This document shows positions 22,558 to 32,412 of a stretch of DNA of 64,000 bases, one piece after another (within the stretch, counting starts at the first letter, position 1; every line of letters starts with the position of its first letter). Made by a program: the position numbers and the translations under genes. The DNA lies in contig JAJHZJ010000252.1 of assembly GCA_023548195.1 (NCBI GenBank), positions 441,501 to 505,500 of the forward strand, written 5' to 3'. This stretch comes from Bettongia penicillata ogilbyi (taxonomy: Eukaryota > Chordata > Mammalia > Diprotodontia > Potoroidae). The notes beneath the pieces were generated by a model. That model was not told the DNA's origin. It ran no database searches and saw only the letters and a program-made list of their open reading frames with translations.

Positions 22558-22875
22558 CGTGTGTGTGTTCGTCCTTTGTTGCTGAAGAAGACCATGCCAT
22601 TAGAGAAATAATGATATGACTTGCTCTTGACTCTTTTTTTGAGTGAGGGACGGTTGTGCAGATCACCAGTCTCACTTCTCCTCCAGAGCCATCTGAATCC
22701 AGTGACCAGATATTCACCAGGATGACTGGAGATAACCCAGGATGAGGCAATTGGGGTTAAGAGACTTGCCCAAGGTCACACAGCTAGTGAGTGTCAAGTG
22801 TCTGAGGAAAGATATGAACTCAGGTCCTCCTGACTCCTGCACTGGTGCTCTATCCTCTGAACTACCTAGCTGCCC
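22558..22875 (-). mobile_element. Full-length tRNA-headed marsupial SINE with target-site duplication
   Basis: Antisense from tail to head: gttcgtcctttgttgctg, gaagaagaccatgccatt, ctcctccagagccatctg, aggatgaggcaattgggg, cttgcccaaggtcacac, ctacctagctgcccc. It is flanked by catgtccaat (22548-22557) and catgtccagt (22876-22885), a 10-bp duplication with one mismatch. It is one of the better-preserved copies in the window. Confidence 0.92.
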
Positions 22876-22885
22876 CATGTCCAGT

Positions 22886-24365
22886 TATGGAATCACTGAT
22901 AGGTGTGTACTGTACTTCTCTCAGCTTTACGGGCTAGGTCCCAAAGGTGTTTCCTTGGTTGTTTCTTGGGGAGGGAAAAGGGGGAACAGGAAGGTACCTG
23001 ATGCTAACCTGGTTGGTTGCAAAGCCTGTCATGTGCTCCATCTCAGACCTAAACTCGTTTGTTCTCCTGACCTTTTGAAACTCATAAGGTCACAATCATC
23101 TCAAATCTCCTTTACCTGAAATGAAAAACAAAACAGTAAGACGAAGAACCAAGTCTGATATTCATGTATCAAATCAGTCTCTGATGGGAACAGTCTCTCC
23201 CCTTGAATATTGTCTTCTCTCATTGGAATGCAGTCAAACAGACTATGTGATCTGGCTATGGTGGCCCCTTGAATGTAGCTCAGTTCCAGATGCAAAATCA
23301 AAGAGGCATTTCCATATGGTTAGCAGACTAGAACCAGCTGCAAAATGTCTGCACGTGCTCCAAATCTCTTCAAGATACATTTAGTACATGTCATCATGCA
23401 TTTCTAGAAGCAGGCTTCCTAAGGTCTTCCATGTGATTCATGGGATTGCATCAGCCCAGCACGTTGATTCCTACTCACCAGCTCCTTCCCCCATTACAAA
23501 AGGATGGAATGATCTAGTGAACGATTTTTTAAAGATGAGTCAGATATGGACGTGTAAAGAGCAGGAAGAGGTGGGGACAATCAAGGGAGCAAACTTAGAA
23601 CCACAGTCCATCGCACTAGTGCATAATGTGAAGACTCTAATTCTTCCCTTTTCAGAAAAAATCACCCCTCTTGCCCAGTCTCCCATCCTATGGTGCCTCT
23701 CCTCTTCCTTACCTACTCCAGTCCTTAGACAGCAGGCACAATTTTTTAGGCATCACTGACAGTCTCTCAGTAATCATATCCATTGATTCTTTCAATCCCC
23801 TGGCTTCAGTTCCTCTGGGCAGTGATGAGAATGAACCAAGAGCAGCTTAGCTTTTTATCATATTCCTACTTATCATCAGTTTCAAATTCATGTCCTCCAT
23901 CTTTTTTTTGGAAAAGAAAACAAACAAAATAAAAGCTGAATCGTTCCATTGCTCTATGATTCATGAGCAGCCTTCTTCTTGACCTCCACATCAATAAAAT
24001 TGAAAAAAAAAGCCTTGGTGTTTGGCCTTAATACTCATCACCCACTTCAGATTATGTGGAGCTTTAGCATGCCTGACACACTTCCTGAAAGTCCGTGCCA
24101 CTTTCTCTCATTCATCACTTTCATGTAATCTTCACATAATCTTCAGGTTTCTCTGCCTGGCCCTTTTAAAAGCACATCCATCTCTATATGCAGTTGTCCC
24201 TTTACTTTCTCTTTGGAATTGTTTGTATGTGTTCTCAGTTTCATTCCTGACAGATTCCAATTCTTCTTGAGTTATTTTCCTCAATAGACATTTAGACCAT
24301 GGAATCTCACTTTATACCACCAACATTACTACTCCTACCATTAATGATGATGCTGATGGTTTTAA
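22886..24365. other. Unassigned; two adjacent plus-strand frames
   Basis: Frames at 23121-23384 (87 codons) and 23388-23759 (123 codons) follow one another on the plus strand. Neither has a recognisable domain, signal or repeat structure. A 125-codon frame at 22742-23119 overlaps the SINE and is discounted. No known repeat family was recognised here. Confidence 0.35.
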
Positions 24366-24369
24366 TGTA

Positions 24370-24580
24370 GTACTTTAATTTACAAAACACTTTACAAATA
24401 TTATTTCATTTTATCCACACAACCCTGGGAAGTAGTTCCTATTATCCCTATTTTATAGATGAGAAAACTGGGGTAGCAAGAGGTCATGTGCTTTTCCCAG
24501 GACCAAAGAACCAGTATATATCTAAGGCCAGATTTGAACTTGGGTCTTTCTGAATCCTCATCCAGTCCTGCTATCACCAA
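24370..24580 (-). mobile_element. MAR1/MIR-type CORE-SINE
   Basis: aaacactttacaaatatt, atccacacaaccctggg, ttatagatgagaaaactg, tctaaggccagatttgaac and ctgctatcacc are in antisense order. Confidence 0.75.
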
Positions 24581-25049
24581 ATCTAGAGTGCATATCAGAT
24601 TATGTCTCCATTTTTATCTCCTCTGTCACAAAGATGGAGAGGTCACTTCCTTCCAAAGTCACTTACCCTATGTTTTAAAGAGTTAAATTATCATTAAAAC
24701 AAGGTGAGCATGTATCAGATACTCGACTTTCACATATCTTCCCTCTTTGCCAGTTTCCTTCTTCTGGCTGGATGGTCTGTAGTATTCTCCTATCATAAAA
24801 AATTTCCCAGCACAGTATTATGCCATTGACCTTCACCTAAATGTTTTCTAATATGCTTCCTCCATCTGGTTCCTGTATTTCTTCCCATGAATATGTCCTC
24901 CTAATATACGATGCTGCTGGCAAAATGTGATTGAGAATCCCAGAAGAAGGTTTAGCATGATGGACAGTGAGCTCTGTCTGTTGACCCAAAGTACTGAGAG
25001 ATGCAGATGCTGACAGGCAAAACTAAACCCAGAGGAGCTCAAGTGGAAG
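24581..25049. other. No feature recognised
   Basis: Unassigned; may include the 5' edge of the following L2. Confidence 0.35.
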
Positions 25050-25895
25050 AATCACCAGGATATGGTGGCCTCAAGTATACCCACCCTCTCTCAAGCTGCA
25101 ACTAAAGTGTCATCCTTATCATCTCTCACTGCTCCTCTACCCAATTTGTTGCCAAGTCCTGTCTCTTTTGCCTTTGCCACATCTTTCAAATATGCCCCCT
25201 TCTCTCTTCCAATACTGCCACCATCTTGGTGCAGGCTCTTATCACCACACACTTGGACTATCGCAACAGCCTGCTAGTGAATCTGCCATGTCTCTCCTTA
25301 CTCTGGGCCACCCTCCATTCAGCTGCTAAAGTGATTTTCCTGAAACACAGGTCCAGTCATGTCACCCTTCTACTCACTAAACTACAGTGGCTCCCTATCA
25401 CCTTCAAGGTCAAATGCAAACTCCTAGAATTGGTGTTCAAAGCTTCATAACTTCCCCCAATCTTTCCAGTCTTCTTATACCTTATATGTCCCAAAGTACC
25501 CTTTGATCTAGTGACACGGGCTTCCTTGCTGTTCCATGAAGGAGAACTCTTGGCCCCTGGCATTTTCTCTAGTGGTCCCCCATTCCTAGAATGCTCTCCT
25601 TCCTCATTTCTCCCTCCTGGCTTCCCTGACTTCCTTCAAGTCCCAACTAAAATCCCACCTTGTACCGGAAGCCCTTCCCAACCCCTCTAAATTCCTATAC
25701 TCTGTTAATTTTTATTTGTCCCAGGCATAGTTTGTTTGTACACATATTTTTGGCTGTTGTCTCTTCCATTAGATTACGAGTCCCTTGAGGGCAGGGCCTG
25801 TCTTCTGACGTTTTTTTGTATCCCTAGCACTTACCATAGTGCTTGGCACATAGTAAGTGCTTAGTAAATGCTTATTTACCGACTGACTTCTCTAC
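25050..25895 (+). mobile_element. L2 LINE, ORF2 C-terminus to 3' tail, sense
   Basis: The only long L2 on the plus strand. The frame 25226-25450 reads as the end of L2 ORF2: THLDYRNSLLVNLP at residues 8-21, then a TLLLTKLQWLPITFKVKCK segment. It continues through the 3' UTR (cctggcttccctgacttcc, gtcccttgagggcagggcc) to the canonical tail (tagtgcttggcacatagtaa, gtgcttagtaaatgc) at about 25840-25895. The tail is well preserved. Confidence 0.9.
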
Positions 25896-26254
25896 ATAGC
25901 CTTGCTACCAAGCTCAAAGTAAAAGAAATGAACCATTATGTAAAAGCATGAAAATAATCTGGTTAGATTTTTCTCTTCTTGCTTGCTAATGAAGAGACAC
26001 ACAAAAAATTGAAGTCATCTTGTACTGAATAGATATGAAAACTCCCAAGGTTCAGGTATGTTTTTGACTTTGGTAAAAACACTAAATGAAAGCATCAAGC
26101 TTTTTGTTTTTTTTCTCTTTAACATCATTTGGGGTACATAATATTTATTCGGGCTTGTGGTACGGCTGTGTCAGTGTCCTGTACTCTTCATGAATTTTAG
26201 TTAGAGAGTAGATATTGTATCAAACTCCATTTTAGGATGAGTATCCACCACCCA
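25896..26254. other. No feature recognised
   Basis: Unassigned AT-rich DNA. Confidence 0.35.
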
Positions 26255-26525
26255 GGGACAACTAGATGGTGCAGTAGATAGGGCATTGCTCCTGAAGTCG
26301 GGAAGACTTGACCTCAAACACTTGTTGGTTATATGACCCAGGCAAATCTTTTACCCTCTGTTTGCCAGTTTCTTCATCGGTAAAATGGGGGCAATAATAG
26401 CACCTACCTCCTGGAGTGGTTGTGAGGATCCAATGACATAATCATTGAAGAACACTTAGCACAGTGTCTGGCATGAAATAAACACCATATTAATATCAGC
26501 CATTATCATTATTGTTATTATTACC
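26255..26525 (+). mobile_element. MAR1-type CORE-SINE, near complete
   Basis: Head gggacaactagatggtgcag, then gaagtcgggaagacttgac, ttcttcatcggtaaaatggg, acctcctggagtggttgtg, and tail cttagcacagtgtctggc. All parts are in order. Confidence 0.88.
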
Positions 26526-26924
26526 CATTAGAAAGAAGCTATTTCTTTAATCTTTAATCAGCAAGAGTGATTTTTAAAATATTATCTATGTCCCTAAAGT
26601 CTTCAGGGTTTTTTTTTAAATCTAGTATCATAATCCCAAATAATGTCTTCTAGCTTCTTCTGACACAATCACTTATCCCCATGTGAGTGGATGTCATCAG
26701 ATTTCACAGGTCTCAGAAAATTATCCATCACATCCTAAATAGAGCTCCCTTTATCCGTACCCCTAAGAAGACAACACGTCAGTTTAATACATGGTTGACT
26801 TGGGATCCCTCAGCAAGAAACCTTTAAACACTACTATTTACCTATTCTACCGTAGAGCTGAATGATCACTCTCCTTGTGGCACCAGCAGACTCTTTCTTA
26901 GTGAGTTCGAGTCTTCCCTTCTAG
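26526..26924. other. No feature recognised
   Basis: Unassigned; T-rich run near 26611-26620. Confidence 0.35.
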
Positions 26925-27035
26925 GATTACATATACATATATATAGTAATATATATATATAACATATATGTATATGTACATATGTATATATGTAAAACAT
27001 AGCATATATATCACACATATATAAAACATAAGTGT
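26925..27035. repeat. AT-rich TATATG/TACATA low-complexity region
   Basis: Impure tata/catata repeats with many self-complementary stretches. Confidence 0.9.
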
Positions 27036-27559
27036 TCAATTGTCCTTCCTTTTCCCTCCCTTCTCTACGTCACATTAAGATTGTTCTTTGTCTCTTCATT
27101 TTTTCCTCTTCTTTGTTTTTGCTGTGAAACATTTCCACTTTTTCAAGGAATACTTCATTTTCCATGAAAATCTGGAGAGTAAGAAAGCATTCCTCCAGAC
27201 TTTTTACCTTCGTCTCTCAAAGGGATAGCAATTTACATTCTGTGCATATGCAGCTATTACTTACTCCTAAGCCATATTTTTCCTTTTTGTTTTTTTGCCA
27301 TCCTCCCTAATACTCAGCCTTGAATTAAAGTCATCAAGTTTTAAATAAATGTTGATTTAATGTAGGGAGTTTTATTTAGTTCTTCAGAGAGTTATCCTAA
27401 TATCCTCATCCTTTCCAACAGATGTTGGTGCATATGTTGCAATTATCTTTATGGTATTCCTTTTTATAAATGCTCATCATGAAAATTACAATACAAAATG
27501 ACCAAGTAGACCATGAAATGTGTCCTGTTACCTTTGAGCACACAATAAAACAAAGTGTA
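27036..27559. other. No feature recognised
   Basis: Pyrimidine-rich at 27040-27150. Otherwise unassigned. Confidence 0.35.
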
Positions 27560-27755
27560 CCAATTTATTTATTTACCTCTCCAAAAACAACCGATGAAAC
27601 ATTATTCTATTCAGAGTTGCCTAAATTACTGAAGGGCTGTAATTTGGCCAGTCACACAGCCAGATGTGTCCAGAGGCAGGGCTTGAACTCAAGTTTTCCT
27701 AGCTCTCTGAGACCAGTTCTCTATCCACTAAGCCATGTTGCTCCTAATGAAATAA
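27560..27755 (-). mobile_element. CORE-SINE, diverged
   Basis: gccagtcacacagccagatg, gcagggcttgaactcaag and gttctctatccactaagcc read antisense as the B-box region and head of a MIR/MAR1 SINE. The 99-codon frame at 27470-27769 runs through it. Confidence 0.65.
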
Positions 27756-27869
27756 AGGATCTAGACTAAAAATTAATAATGGAGAGTGGAGAAAGTTATC
27801 CTAAAGAATGGAATTAAAGAACAGATCGTAGAAATAATCATGAGAACAGCCTAGATGAGAATGAGTTTT

Positions 27870-28250
27870 GTGAGTTTCTCCTTCTGGCTTTATTTTGGAC
27901 TTTTCAGATTTTACCTCCCATACTTCAGGTACCTTATCATCCTAGATGTTCCCCCAACACTTGGAACCTTCTCACCGTGGAATATCCCTCTGCCATACTG
28001 GCTCTTTTCTCCTATTGATGAGTTCCTCCTGGGGCCTCTATTTTTTTTTTGAAGTGGGGGAACCTCAAGTCAGCCAACCTTCCTTGCTCTGAACTGGTTC
28101 AACATCTTTTTCCCTCCTGCCTCCATTTTTCAGTATCTTTTTGTTTGTTTTCTTTTACCATTAGAATGTAAGTTCTTTGAGGGCAAGAACTGTCTTTATT
28201 TTTGTCTGTATTTATATCCATAATATTTAATAGTGCCTGGCACATAGTTT
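27870..28250 (+). mobile_element. L2 LINE 3' end (sense), diverged
   Basis: The clear part is 28160-28250: ccattagaatgtaagttc, tttgagggcaagaactgtc, atagtgcctggcacatag. The preceding sequence is pyrimidine-rich, like an L2 3' UTR, but less certain. Confidence 0.65.
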
Positions 28251-28251
28251 G

Positions 28252-28690
28252 TTTTTTGTGTTCATCCTTCGTTGCTGAAGAAGACTATGCCATCAGAGAA
28301 ATGATGACATGACTTGCACTTGACTTTGTTTTGAGTGAAGGAGGACTGTGCAAGGTTACCAGCCTCACTTCTCCTCCAGAGTCATCTGAATCCAGGAATC
28401 AGATATTCCTCAGGATGACTGGAGATGACCAAGGATGCACTGGGAGACCATGGACCCTTTAGGGCAGGTACTCACTTAGGGTGAAGCAACACCCATTCAT
28501 TGAACAGGACTGTTTAAGAAGTAGCCAGGGCAAGGTCCCTTAATGAGGCCATGAAAAAGAAAGACATCAAGATGGGAGGGAAACAGCAACAGTTACTATT
28601 GATAATCACTCTAAAGCCAGGAGGGTCCAGAGGAGCCCTTAGGCAGGGGTCCATTGGCATCCCAGCTTCAGAGTTCCCAAGGTTTTGGGA
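28252..28690 (-). mobile_element. SINE/RTE-tail element with extended body
   Basis: 28252-28440 matches the tail and body of the SINE family at 22.56 and 28.89 kb in antisense. Instead of a tRNA head it runs on through gcactgggagaccatgg, ggtactcacttagggtg, aagcaacacccattc and aggccatgaaaaag. It therefore probably represents the longer parent-type element with the same 3' tail. That reading is inference. Confidence 0.6.
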
Positions 28691-28694
28691 AAAG

Positions 28695-28801
28695 AAAAGA
28701 CAGGACAGGACAGACAGGACAAGACAGGGAAAGGAAGGGCAGGGCAGGGCAGGGCAGGGCAGGAAAGGAAAGGAAAGGAAAGGAAAGGAAAGGAAAGGAA
28801 A
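28695..28801. repeat. (GACAG)n/(GGGCA)n/(GGAAA)n compound satellite
   Basis: Three successive pentamer arrays: acagg/gacag, then gggca, then seven or eight ggaaa units. It generates purine-coded open frames on the plus strand and Pro/Leu/Phe-rich frames on the minus strand. Confidence 0.97.
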
Positions 28802-28886
28802 CTAACCAGTAAAACCCAAGTCAACTGAGCATCTTTTGGCCAATCAAATTTGCCTTCCTTTGGAGAGGCACTTACTTAAAAGGTCA

Positions 28887-29166
28887 GTGTAGGAGTCAGG
28901 AGGACCTGAGTTCAAATTTCACCTCAGACACTTGACACTCACTAGCTGTGTGACCTTGGGCAAGTCACTTAACCCCAATTGCCTCATCCTGGGTCATCTC
29001 CAGTCATCCTGATGAACATCTGGTCACTGGATTCAGATGGCTCTGGAGGAGAAGTGAGGCTGGAGATCTGCACAGCCCTCCCTCATTCAAAAACAAAGTC
29101 AAGTGCAAGTCATGTCATCATTTCTCTGATGGCATGGCCTTCTTCAGCAATGAAGGATGAACACAC
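28887..29166 (+). mobile_element. 5'-truncated marsupial SINE with perfect 13-bp target-site duplication
   Basis: Begins within the tRNA-derived head (gtgtaggagtcaggaggacc) and runs through gtgtgaccttgggcaag, ctccagtcatcctgatg and ggctctggaggagaagtg to the tail (cttcttcagcaatgaagg). It is flanked by acttaaaaggtca at 28874-28886 and 29167-29179. The duplication shows retroposition by a target-primed mechanism. Confidence 0.93.
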
Positions 29167-29179
29167 ACTTAAAAGGTCA

Positions 29180-29514
29180 AATGTATTCTATGAAACACAT
29201 GACAGACATTCCAGGAAGTTGCTGCTGTGGCCTGGGACTGGGCAAAATTCCCATTTTCTGATTCAAACCAATTATAACTCGATAATGCCTACATTGCTAT
29301 AGGTTGTGTCCCTTTATTTGCCTTTTCCAGGTTCCTTTTTTATAGCTACAAAAGAACCGCCTTGCCTGGGAGGGGATAGGGAGGGGGTTAGGGGGAATTG
29401 GTCCTTCATTACTGGGGAGTCTTAAACTTCACTTGCTGGCAAATATTCAGTTTGCTAATAAAATATTTGTAGTTTTTATTTGCAGATTTCAATCAGGACA
29501 ACACAAGAATGTGA
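29180..29514. other. No feature recognised
   Basis: Unassigned; G-rich run at 29370-29398. Confidence 0.35.
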
Positions 29515-29660
29515 ATAATCAGCTTTTTCGTGTACGGTAGCAAAGAACTAGAAACTAGCGCTCATCAATTGGGTAATGGCTGGACAAGTCGTGGAATATG
29601 AATGTAATGAATGCAACAAAATATTATCTGGCACATAGTAAGCATTTAATGAATCCTTAT
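29515..29660 (+). mobile_element. L1 ORF2 end fragment followed by an L2 tail scrap
   Basis: gcaaagaactagaaactagc, catcaattgggtaatggc and tggacaagtcgtggaatatg are L1 ORF2 C-terminal words. ctggcacatagtaagcattt at about 29629-29650 is an L2-type tail. Confidence 0.65.
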
Positions 29661-29751
29661 CTATCTTGCCTTGCTCAAACCATCCATCACCACCTCTATA
29701 TTTTAATGATCTTCATCTGAAATAGTAAGTTCCTCCCTCTTATTCTTTAGG

Positions 29752-29862
29752 TGTGATGGTGATGGTAGTAGTAATAGTAGTGGTAGTAGCAGTACTAGTA
29801 GCAGTAGTAGTGGTGGTAGTGATGGTGGTAGTAGCAGCAATGGTAGAAGCAGCAGCAAAAAC
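29752..29862. repeat. Impure trinucleotide array (GTA/GTG/AGC)
   Basis: About 110 bp of interrupted gtagtg/gtagta/agcagt triplets. Confidence 0.9.
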
Positions 29863-29879
29863 CCTAGAAAGTAGGGATG

Positions 29880-30022
29880 TTATTGGCATACCAATTTTGC
29901 AGGAAACTAAGAGGGGCAGAGGGTAAGTGTCTTGTCCAGGGTCACACAGATAGTAAGTGTCTGAGGCTGGATTTCAACTCAGGTCTTCCTGACTCCAACT
30001 CCAGTTCTCCATCTACTGTAAT
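29880..30022 (-). mobile_element. SINE fragment (MAR1/tRNA-headed)
   Basis: gtgtcttgtccagggtcaca, gtaagtgtctgaggctgg, tcttcctgactccaactcc and ctccatctactgta are in antisense order. Confidence 0.75.
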
Positions 30023-30329
30023 GCCTCAAGCTATTTTTCCTTGTTTTTTGAACCTACAAGCCTTGTGCTTCTCTCTCTTTGTTCCTTCACTGACCTTTAG
30101 ACAGTATGGGATTCTAAAAGAATTGTAGACTTTTCTCTCTCTTTTAAGTATTGTATCATCAATCAGCCTTCTCCAACTGTTCATATTGATTTACTCTTAT
30201 TTATTTTGTTAATTATTTTGCACTTCAATGACCTTGCACATCATGATTTTTTAAAACAAGAATGCTTAGAAGGCATCAATTCTGTTAAAAGACCTTTTTT
30301 TCCCCATAGGAAGAAATGGTGCTGTGTAA
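30023..30329. other. No feature recognised
   Basis: Unassigned. Confidence 0.35.
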
Positions 30330-30461
30330 GTATGAGTAGGCTGAAGAAAATTGCCAATGAAAATTTTATAGAATAAGTGTAAAATATTATCAAGAAAATT
30401 GATACAAAAGCAAATGGACTGGTTGTATAATGACCAGTGGACAGCTTATATACTACACTGA

Positions 30462-30607
30462 TAACCACTGGACCCAAATGGCTCAGGAGAAGAAAGTGAG
30501 GTTGGTGACCCTTCACAGCCCTCTCTCATTCAAAGTCAACTGCAAATCATGTCATCATCTTGATGTCATGGTCTTCTTCAAGAACAAAGGACAAACACAA
30601 CCTACAT
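30462..30607 (+). mobile_element. SINE 3' half inserted in the unclassified repeat
   Basis: ataaccactggacccaaatg, gctcaggagaagaaagtgag, atgtcatcatcttgatgtc and cttcttcaagaacaaagg match the body and tail of the SINE family at 28.9 and 47.1 kb. The tRNA head is absent. Confidence 0.75.
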
Positions 30608-30625
30608 GCAATGTCAAGGGATCTT

Positions 30626-30720
30626 GAAGTGCTTCTTAAATTGTGGTTCTTAACCCCATATCACCCACAGTTAAGAAATAATGAAGGAGTTGTGAGTGGA
30701 AAAAATTTAAGAAACCCTGA
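30626..30720. mobile_element. hAT-like fossil inserted in the unclassified repeat
   Basis: gcttcttaaattgtggttct, taaccccatatcaccc, then a gagttgtgagtggaaaaaat segment. These resemble a vertebrate hAT MITE, and copy 2 lacks them at the equivalent position. Confidence 0.4.
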
Positions 30721-30812
30721 GGAAAGCTCCCACCATTTTGGACAGATCCTCTGTAGAGGATTTTTTTTTTTAGACAAAATGACATGGACAACAGCTGCTC
30801 AGAACACGAATA

Positions 30813-31737
30813 CACCACAATACACACCAAGTACATGGAGTAATCTCTGCTTTTGGAGTGTCATAGGCCAGCACTTGATTGAGGCCAATGTAATGGTTTG
30901 GGTTCAAGATTGGGATAAAACATAATACTGGGTAATCCATTTGACAGCTAACAAAAGGAAATTTACCTGGCCATAGCATGGAGAAGTTGTACTCAGCAAG
31001 AATATAGCATTGATTCAGTTAGATTCATCTTTCCTGCTTCTGTGCTGGCCATCCTGGCATAACCCTGGTCAGAAGCACGTGAGACAAGCTGGAGGGAGGA
31101 GGTGCCACTTCCGTAAGCACTGACTTTTGTACTTGGACTACCAGATAGCTGTGTCGACCTTAGTACTGTCAATTAATCCTCAGGGGCAGTTTTACTACCT
31201 TTGAAGGGAAAAAGTACACTAGCCTACATGTCAAGGACCTTAATATTCATCATACCTATCATAGAAGGAGGAACTACCTCAATAAAATCACAATTCTACC
31301 AAAGTATCAAAATAAAGCCATTACTTGGAACTAGCAAAAAACACAAATGAAGTATTCTCTTCAAGTTACACAAACTTCCCATTGGCCTCCTTTATATTTT
31401 TTGTCTAGGCCTATGATTTTACCTCTTCCAATACAGAACAGAAGTTCTTCTGAAAGTTATTGTATTAAACAATGTCCTAGTTTACTAATACGTTACATGA
31501 TTTGGTTATAGCAACTATAGCTAGTATGAGTCAAAGGCAGGATGTGAATCTAGATGTATCTGATTCTAAGGTTGGCCCTTTATCCATGTTGACCATTTTG
31601 GCCTGCTATGCATTGCTGCTTCTTATTATACTCTGTAAAAGTTCCAATTATAGCCATTTCTACAGACTTCCAATCGCTTTCTTGCTCTCCCCATTAAGTG
31701 GGATTCAAACACCCACACTCCCATCCCTGTCCATAGA
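30813..31737. other. Unassigned insert relative to copy 2
   Basis: About 925 bp that have no counterpart in copy 2. A scrap near 31530-31590 (gcaggatgtgaatctagatg) resembles an antisense SINE. The 99-codon frame at 31502-31801 is not recognisable. Confidence 0.35.
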
Positions 31738-31990
31738 AATATCAATTTTAGCTGCTGCTTCCTCCATAATGTCAGTTGTTTCTATCTGCTCCTTTCTTTA
31801 AAATTTTTATTTGATTGGATATTTTGTTTTTATATCACCTTTATTATTGAATATAATATATTAATATTAAATTTATTGACTAAAACAAAAAAAACAAAGA
31901 ATATATAAAAAGAGAGGGGAAAAAATGTTCCACAAAACTAACCATCACATAACCAAATCTGATAACATAGGCAATCCTTCACACCCATAA
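31738..31990 (+). repeat. Unclassified interspersed repeat, copy 1 (3' block)
   Basis: atcaattttagctgctgctt, ttctatctgctcctttcttt, tattttgtttttatatcacc and the A-rich aagaatatataaaaagagag are matched by copy 2 at 33005-33200. The block continues through gcaatccttcacacccataa, wording I associate with a marsupial repeat whose class I cannot name. Confidence 0.65.
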
Positions 31991-32289
31991 TCCCCTACCT
32001 CTACAAAGAACAAAGAGAGGTGTATTTTCTCCAGTCTTCTTCAGGGATATGTACATTTATTTCTAAATGGACAAATTCAGCATTTACACAAGATCTGGTC
32101 ACTTCCTGTCAAGATTGCAATAATCACCTTCTCCATATAATTCCTTACTTCCAGCACAATTTTTAGAAGGCAGATAGACAAATAGACAAATAATAGATGT
32201 AAGATAGATAAGACAGGAGAGAGAGAGAACACATTTAGGTACTGCTTTAATATGTACAATGTAGTATCCCCACACAAGAAAAATTCCAT

Positions 32290-32410
32290 TTAGAAACGTA
32301 GTGGAAGTATTATAATTTCTACTTTATAGATGAAGAAACTCAGGCTAAAAAAGGTTAAATAGCTTACCTACGGTCACACAGTTTGTGACAGAAACCAGAG
32401 TTCTCTTGAA
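32290..32410 (-). mobile_element. MIR/MAR1 SINE fragment
   Basis: ttctactttatagatgaag, aaactcaggctaaaaaagg and cctacggtcacacagtttg in antisense order. Confidence 0.65.
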
Positions 32411-32412
32411 TT

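Larger units (their letters stand above)
30330..30812 (+). repeat. Unclassified interspersed repeat, copy 1 (5' block), interrupted
   Basis: aattgccaatgaaaatttta, gaataagtgtaaaatatt, agtggacagcttatatacta, attttggacagatcctctg and tagaggatttttttt match copy 2 (32757-33235) in the same order. In copy 1 the block is broken by a SINE tail (30462-30607) and by a hAT-like piece (30626-30720). I do not recognise the family. The strand given is arbitrary. Confidence 0.7.

Noticed and set aside
22742..23119. 125-codon plus-strand frame
   Set aside because: Its first third is the antisense of a SINE. The remainder has no recognisable domain.
28551..28824. 84-codon frame rich in Gly/Lys/Arg and the opposing Pro/Leu/Phe frame
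   Set aside because: They run through the pentamer satellite and a repeat body.
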